From Tritrichomonas musculus (lineage: Eukaryota > Parabasalia > Tritrichomonadida > Tritrichomonadidae), in contig JAPFFF010000015.1 in assembly GCA_039105265.1 (NCBI GenBank), positions 186,001 to 250,000 on the forward strand: DNA of 64,000 nt, in the 5' to 3' direction. Every line of letters starts with the position of its first letter. Positions within the stretch are counted from its first letter, which is position 1. The position numbers were made by a program, and so were the translations under genes. Positions 60,106-64,000 of the stretch are shown here, piece by piece. Under the pieces are notes generated by a model that saw nothing but the letters and a program-made list of their open reading frames with translations, did no database searches and was not told the origin of the DNA.

Positions 60106-61898
60106 TTTAGAATTATTTTAATTGATTCAATTAATTAAAATTTTGAATATTGAATTTTTATCATTTATATCAAAAAGTTGAATTAAAACGAGTTATCCAT
60201 AGAAATTAATAGAAATTGAATATGTTCTATAACAGAGTTGTAATATGATTTGAGAATATTTCTCAAAATTCAATGAAAATTGAGATATAGGTCCCAAATT
60301 TTTTGAATTAATTGAAATTATTAAATAAATTTTTCAGATAAAAAACGATTAATTTTTTTTATAGATTCTAATATTCAATAAAAATATTAATATTTTGAAT
60401 ATAAATGCAGATTCATATAATTATATATATATTATTAAAATTATATTTTTATTTTAATAAGATATTTATTCAAATTTTATCAAAATAAAAATAGATTAAT
60501 ATAAAATGAGAGATATGGTTATAAATTGACCTTATAATGTTATTTTTATGTATTTTAATATAATAACAAAGGATTACATTAGATTTATTTATTAATTTGT
60601 TATTTATTTTTATATATATAATTTATATAAAAATTATATTAAATGTATATATATAATTGATCAAGAAATATATATAATAAATAATACATACTTTCAATGA
60701 TATTCAATTTTCAATAATTAGCATGAAAATAATTCATTGAAATTCTAATCGTCTTACGAGTAAATTGTGAGTTTTTCCTTCAAATAATTTGAAAGAATTG
60801 AATCTATCGTTCGAATTTTTTTGGCGAGGTTCGTTTTCTCGCCAAATACTTGATAAATAATATTTTTGATAAATGATTGTTAATATATAATACTATTTTT
60901 TTTTCAATCTAAAATTTTGGAGTTGAAATTGAGTTCTATTTACGAATATTTCATTTTTAAAAAATACATTATTTTTTGTTGAACAAATAACTGATTTGCT
61001 ATTAATAAACATCAAATGATTTATCTATTTAATTTATTTAATTACCATTAATTTTTTCAGAATGATTTAAATTTGATTTTTCATATACTGCTTTAATAGC
61101 ACTTTTTATTATTATTATATATTATAAAATAATGTTAATATTTATATTCAAATGTTTAATTGTTTATATATTGTTTTTTATATGAGTTATATATAAATTA
61201 TTGACTTCAAAAAAATATATCAATTAATTTGAATAATCTCATAGAATCGGTCAGACTGTTCTATAAAACGAGCAAATTGAAATAAATAAAACATCATTAT
61301 AATATGAATTTGGAACAGTTTTCAATTTTATAATTTGAGAATATAACCTGTGTATATTCAGGAAATAATATATTGTACGAAATATAATTGTTAATCGCCA
61401 TTTTGATCATCATTATCAAGAATCTGATTGTAAATTATGGTCGATAACCTTTAAAATATTCCAAAATATGAATTTATTATCATCATAGTAATAATTCACT
61501 AATTTAAAAAAAAAAAGAAAAAAATAGAAAAAGAATAATTTTTTTAAAGCATACCAAAAGAGCGCTACAAAATGTATCATTTAAATCAAAAGAAATGCTG
61601 TCATAAATTGAGTTTTTTAGTAGAATATCTTATTATTGTTATCATATTTAAAAAAATTTTGTTGAAAAAAATATTATTTTGTGATAATTTCTTGAAGTAT
61701 AGTATCATGATCATTGCAATTATTTATTAGCAATATAAAAATCATTGGTTAATTAAATTATGATTATGAAGCAAAACTAAAATTAATAGTTGAATTTATG
61801 AATAATAGATTAAGTTATAACCAAGAGCGAATAGAGCATAATCCGAGCATCTTTATATATATATATATATTTCATTTTGATAAATTAAATGTAATTAG
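60106..61898. other. 1.8-kb gene-free AT-rich region
   Basis: Divergent or upstream region of the STPGR gene and 3' flank of the small helical gene. It contains long TATATA runs and one less AT-rich patch at 60,740-60,850 with TTGGCGAGG and CTCGCCAAA as an 8-bp inverted pair (about 60,821-60,846), possibly a small hairpin. No ORF is credible. Confidence 0.55.
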
Positions 61899-62249
61899 TT
61901 ATAAGATTTCATTACGAAGTTCCCATGTATTAAGCATATTTTGCATTTTAATTGATGATGTTTCTTGGTGGAATTCGGATAAAATCGTCAGTGCAAGTTC
62001 TGCTTGCTTTTTTAATTGATTTATTTTATTTACAAATAAATCAGCATCTGATTTTGATATATCTTTTTGGGTTTTATTATGTTGAAAGTCCATAAAATAT
62101 GAAGGAATGAGTGATATAACTTGCAGAATTTCTTTTTCTGTTTCTGTAACATTTGATGAGTTTGTTTGCGTCATACCATTCGAAGCAATGTCATTGAGTA
62201 AATTTGTGAAATCATCGCATATCTCTTTCCATTGATCATCAAAAATCAT
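61899..62249 (-). CDS. Small helical protein (116 aa), function unknown
   Basis: The ATG at 62,247-62,249 opens an entirely helical, acidic product with a C-terminal heptad-like part (VNKINQLKKQAELALTILSE). The N-terminal MIFDDQWKEICDDFTNLLND looks amphipathic. The size and pattern resemble small subunits of helical complexes (Mediator, BLOC-like, kinetochore), but I cannot assign one. It is divergent from the TEX264-like gene with only 56 bp between starts. Confidence 0.65.
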   Translation of the reverse strand: MIFDDQWKEICDDFTNLLNDIASNGMTQTNSSNVTETEKEILQVISLIPSYFMDFQHNKTQKDISKSDADLFVNKINQLKKQAELALTILSEFHQETSSIKMQNMLNTWELRNEIL

Positions 62250-62305
62250 TGTTCGTGCTTAACAAATGGTTAACTTTTTGAATTAAAATTTTTGGCTGAA
62301 TTCCA

Positions 62306-63304
62306 ATGCTGTCTGCTTCCTTTCTCGCCCTTATTTCTTTTGGAGTATTTATATTCCTCATCATCATAATATTTCGCTTTATGCTTTTTAAGAAACTCAC
62401 AGTTACTTATGGCGAGTTTAAAGGTAGTACGGCAGTATACCGAATCGTTAGAGGTGATTTGCAAGCTCTTCAAAAAGAGCAATCGATATTTACTCGACGA
62501 GCGCATAGTTTATGGGGTAAAGAAATGAAATCATGGCCAACATTCAGAATTATATTTCCAAAATTTTCTGATAAATATTCTATTTTTGGTATAATAGTTC
62601 CTGATTCATTTAATTGCGACAAAGAATGTCTCGAAGAACTTGGATTCAAGTTGGGAACTCTTGATTCGCTTCCTTTAACAGCCAAAATCGAAGTGCCAAC
62701 ACGATTTTGTTATTCATTAAAATTAAATCAATATCGTGCTTGTAAAGTTTTTAAATCAATAATTAAAGGTAAGCATTATAAAATAGCAGAAAATCGCATT
62801 CAATATTTGGAACGTCAAAAAAATATGGAACGAAAATCCAATTTTTCTAATGATCACGATTTTAGCCAAATTGAAATGAATAACGATGTAAATGATGTAT
62901 CAACCAATCAGAATGGCGGCCATATGCAAAGTAAAAATTGCTTAAAACAAAATAATAAAGAAGTAATCTCTCAAAGTGATGTCAAACAGGATTTAGGCCA
63001 AGATTTTATAAATATCGAAAATGGTGGATCAAAGAATCGAGGAAGCATTGAAGGCATTCAAGCAGAAAAATTGGTTAATGGCATTTCAAAAAATAACAAA
63101 GTTCAAAATAATATATTAAGTGGAACATATCAGGATCAAAATAAGTATCTAGACAATTTAGAAGAAGTTCTTGAAGAGTTGATTGATGACCCACCATTTG
63201 TTGAAATCAGATATAAGAAAAAAAGAAAACAGATTTTTATTATGCCACTTATGAATTATGACAAACTTGTTGGTCTTTGGAAGCCTGTTTATTTCCAATG
63301 TTAA
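62306..63304 (+). CDS. TEX264-like single-pass membrane protein with split GyrI-like domain
   Basis: A 332-aa protein. Residues 3-27 are one hydrophobic helix followed by lysines, a signal anchor as in TEX264. The next part resembles the GyrI-like domain of TEX264: LTVTYGEFKGSTAVYRIVRG, then YSIFGIIVPDSFNCDKECLE, LGFKLGTLDSLPLTAKIEVP and LKLNQYRACKVFKSIIKGK. The domain is interrupted at about residues 170-285 by a polar, Asn/Lys/Gln-rich insert. It resumes at PFVEIRYKKKRKQIFIMPL and ends shortly after. TEX264 is an ER-phagy receptor and DNA-repair adaptor in animals. The fold assignment is moderate, and function in this organism is inference. Confidence 0.6.
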   Translation: MLSASFLALISFGVFIFLIIIIFRFMLFKKLTVTYGEFKGSTAVYRIVRGDLQALQKEQSIFTRRAHSLWGKEMKSWPTFRIIFPKFSDKYSIFGIIVPDSFNCDKECLEELGFKLGTLDSLPLTAKIEVPTRFCYSLKLNQYRACKVFKSIIKGKHYKIAENRIQYLERQKNMERKSNFSNDHDFSQIEMNNDVNDVSTNQNGGHMQSKNCLKQNNKEVISQSDVKQDLGQDFINIENGGSKNRGSIEGIQAEKLVNGISKNNKVQNNILSGTYQDQNKYLDNLEEVLEELIDDPPFVEIRYKKKRKQIFIMPLMNYDKLVGLWKPVYFQC

Positions 63305-63576
63305 TTGTTTCGATGATGCAATTTGGTGCACTGTTTAAAATTCATATATTTGTTGTTTAAAAAATGTTTTTTTTTTTTTTTTACAATTTTTAATTTTTTA
63401 CCTAAAATATAGAATGAGAAATGTTTTTTGAAAATCAATGATTGCTTGAAAGAAGCCAATTGAGGTGTATCATCCGAATATTGTAAATTTTATTTCAGTT
63501 TAAATAAATTTCACTTTTTGAATTCCTTTAACGTTATTTTTCTTCACTTAATTAATATCATTTTTTCCAATATTTC
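63305..63576. other. Intergenic spacer
   Basis: 272 bp of AT-rich sequence with a T run at 63,367-63,383. TTTCATGTTCATGACTCA at the end contains the start codons of the next gene. Confidence 0.5.
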
Positions 63577-64000
63577 ATGTTCATGACTCAGCATGATCAA
63601 CCAGACCAAGGAAAATCGAGAATTAGTTTTATGAGAAGTGCTCTTGATAAAACTTCAAGCACAGTTGATTTTACACTCCCAAATAATAGAATGATTACAA
63701 TTCGAAAAATTAACCCATCGGACTTAAATATCACAGATGAAGAAAAGGACAAAATATATGAGAACCACAAGAGTGGAGGTCCAATATTTATATTAAAAAA
63801 AAGAGTTGCCGAAACTCCTGATTTAAACGTAGATTCAGAAAAAGGCGGTTCAAAAATCATATTACGAAGAGTAGTTAAAAATAGTTCTGAAAACGAAAGT
63901 GACGAAAATCCAGAAGTCAAAAAGTTAGTTGTTGGGAATGTCATTTGCCAGCATGAAGATACAAGAGATGAACAAGCAAATACAATAATTAAATCATATA
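63577..64000 (+). CDS. Partial gene running off the window, function unknown
   Basis: An ATG at 63,577 (or 63,583, same frame) opens a frame that stays open to the last base, at least 141 residues. The product begins MFMTQHDQPDQGKSRISFMR. It contains short basic-hydrophobic blocks, RMITIRKINPSDL, GPIFILKKRV and SKIILRRVVKN, which look like three degenerate copies of one motif, separated by acidic serine-rich stretches. No domain recognised. The antisense ORF over the same stretch is not supported. Confidence 0.7.
   Translation, partial: MFMTQHDQPDQGKSRISFMRSALDKTSSTVDFTLPNNRMITIRKINPSDLNITDEEKDKIYENHKSGGPIFILKKRVAETPDLNVDSEKGGSKIILRRVVKNSSENESDENPEVKKLVVGNVICQHEDTRDEQANTIIKSY

Noticed and set aside
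61861-61876. TATATA run as a promoter TATA box
   Set aside because: Trichomonad promoters rely on Inr elements, and such runs are everywhere in this DNA.
63597-63944. Minus-strand 115-codon frame at the right edge
   Set aside because: The plus strand has an ATG-initiated frame open to the window end with better composition; the minus frame is its shadow.
1-64000. CRISPR arrays, rRNA genes and prokaryotic operon signals
   Set aside because: No regularly spaced identical repeats, no rRNA-like conserved sequence, and gene structure and families are eukaryotic.

Overview
The window looks like a piece of a parabasalid (trichomonad) genome, most likely Tritrichomonas or a close relative. Intergenic DNA is extremely AT-rich, genes are long and uninterrupted, and the standard stop codons are used. 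There is an initiator-binding-domain (IBD, IBP39-type) protein, a domain known only from trichomonads. There are several BspA-like LRR genes, remnants of the DUF3447 and kinase-LRR families that are expanded in trichomonads, part of a Maverick/Polinton, a Tc1-type transposon and a MULE-type MITE. Inr-like TCA-Y-W motifs lie within about 25 nt of several start codons. The species call is inference.

Region 1 (1-11,072) is the right-hand part of a Polinton/Maverick. It holds the C-terminal part of a protein-primed family B DNA polymerase, a leftward ORF that may be the minor capsid protein, and two large paralogous structural-type proteins of 1,756 and 865 aa. It ends in a G-rich repeat and a 462-bp interrupted palindrome. 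All four reading frames are open over the visible part, so the copy looks whole here and probably young. Its left end is outside the window.

Region 2 (11,073-17,180) is a transposon belt. Two diverged 0.35-kb direct repeats with a 638-bp period lead into a Tc1-type DD34E transposase gene, which carries one frameshift and encodes a C-terminal Myb/SANT domain. An intact IBD gene follows. After it comes a 940-bp MITE with 20-bp inverted ends and a perfect 10-bp target duplication.

Region 3 (17,180-30,450) is gene-poor and full of relics. It has a small orphan ORF, a SAPS-like helical-repeat gene, about 4 kb of gene-free DNA, and an intact coiled-coil plus BspA-LRR protein. The relics are an eEF1A-type GTPase fragment, a short LRR ORF, a DUF3447 pseudogene and a kinase-LRR pseudogene that has lost the middle of its kinase domain.

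Region 4 (30,485-64,000) is a normal, compact housekeeping stretch. In order it has a zizimin-type DOCK exchange factor, a 2,268-aa ubiquitin protease, an AGC-like kinase, a coiled-coil protein, a helical-repeat protein, a BTB protein, a GRIP-domain golgin and a NEK kinase. Then come a protein O-mannosyltransferase without MIR domains, a FOP/CEP20/OFD1-like LisH protein, a TRMT2A-like tRNA m5U methyltransferase, an STPGR (SHIPPO) repeat protein, a small helical protein, a TEX264-like ER membrane protein and the start of one more gene. The themes are the flagellar and centrosomal cytoskeleton (FOP-like, NEK, STPGR), Golgi/ER (golgin, PMT, TEX264-like) and signalling (DOCK, kinases). There is no sign of operons; the genes are individually promoted, several of them from short divergent spacers.
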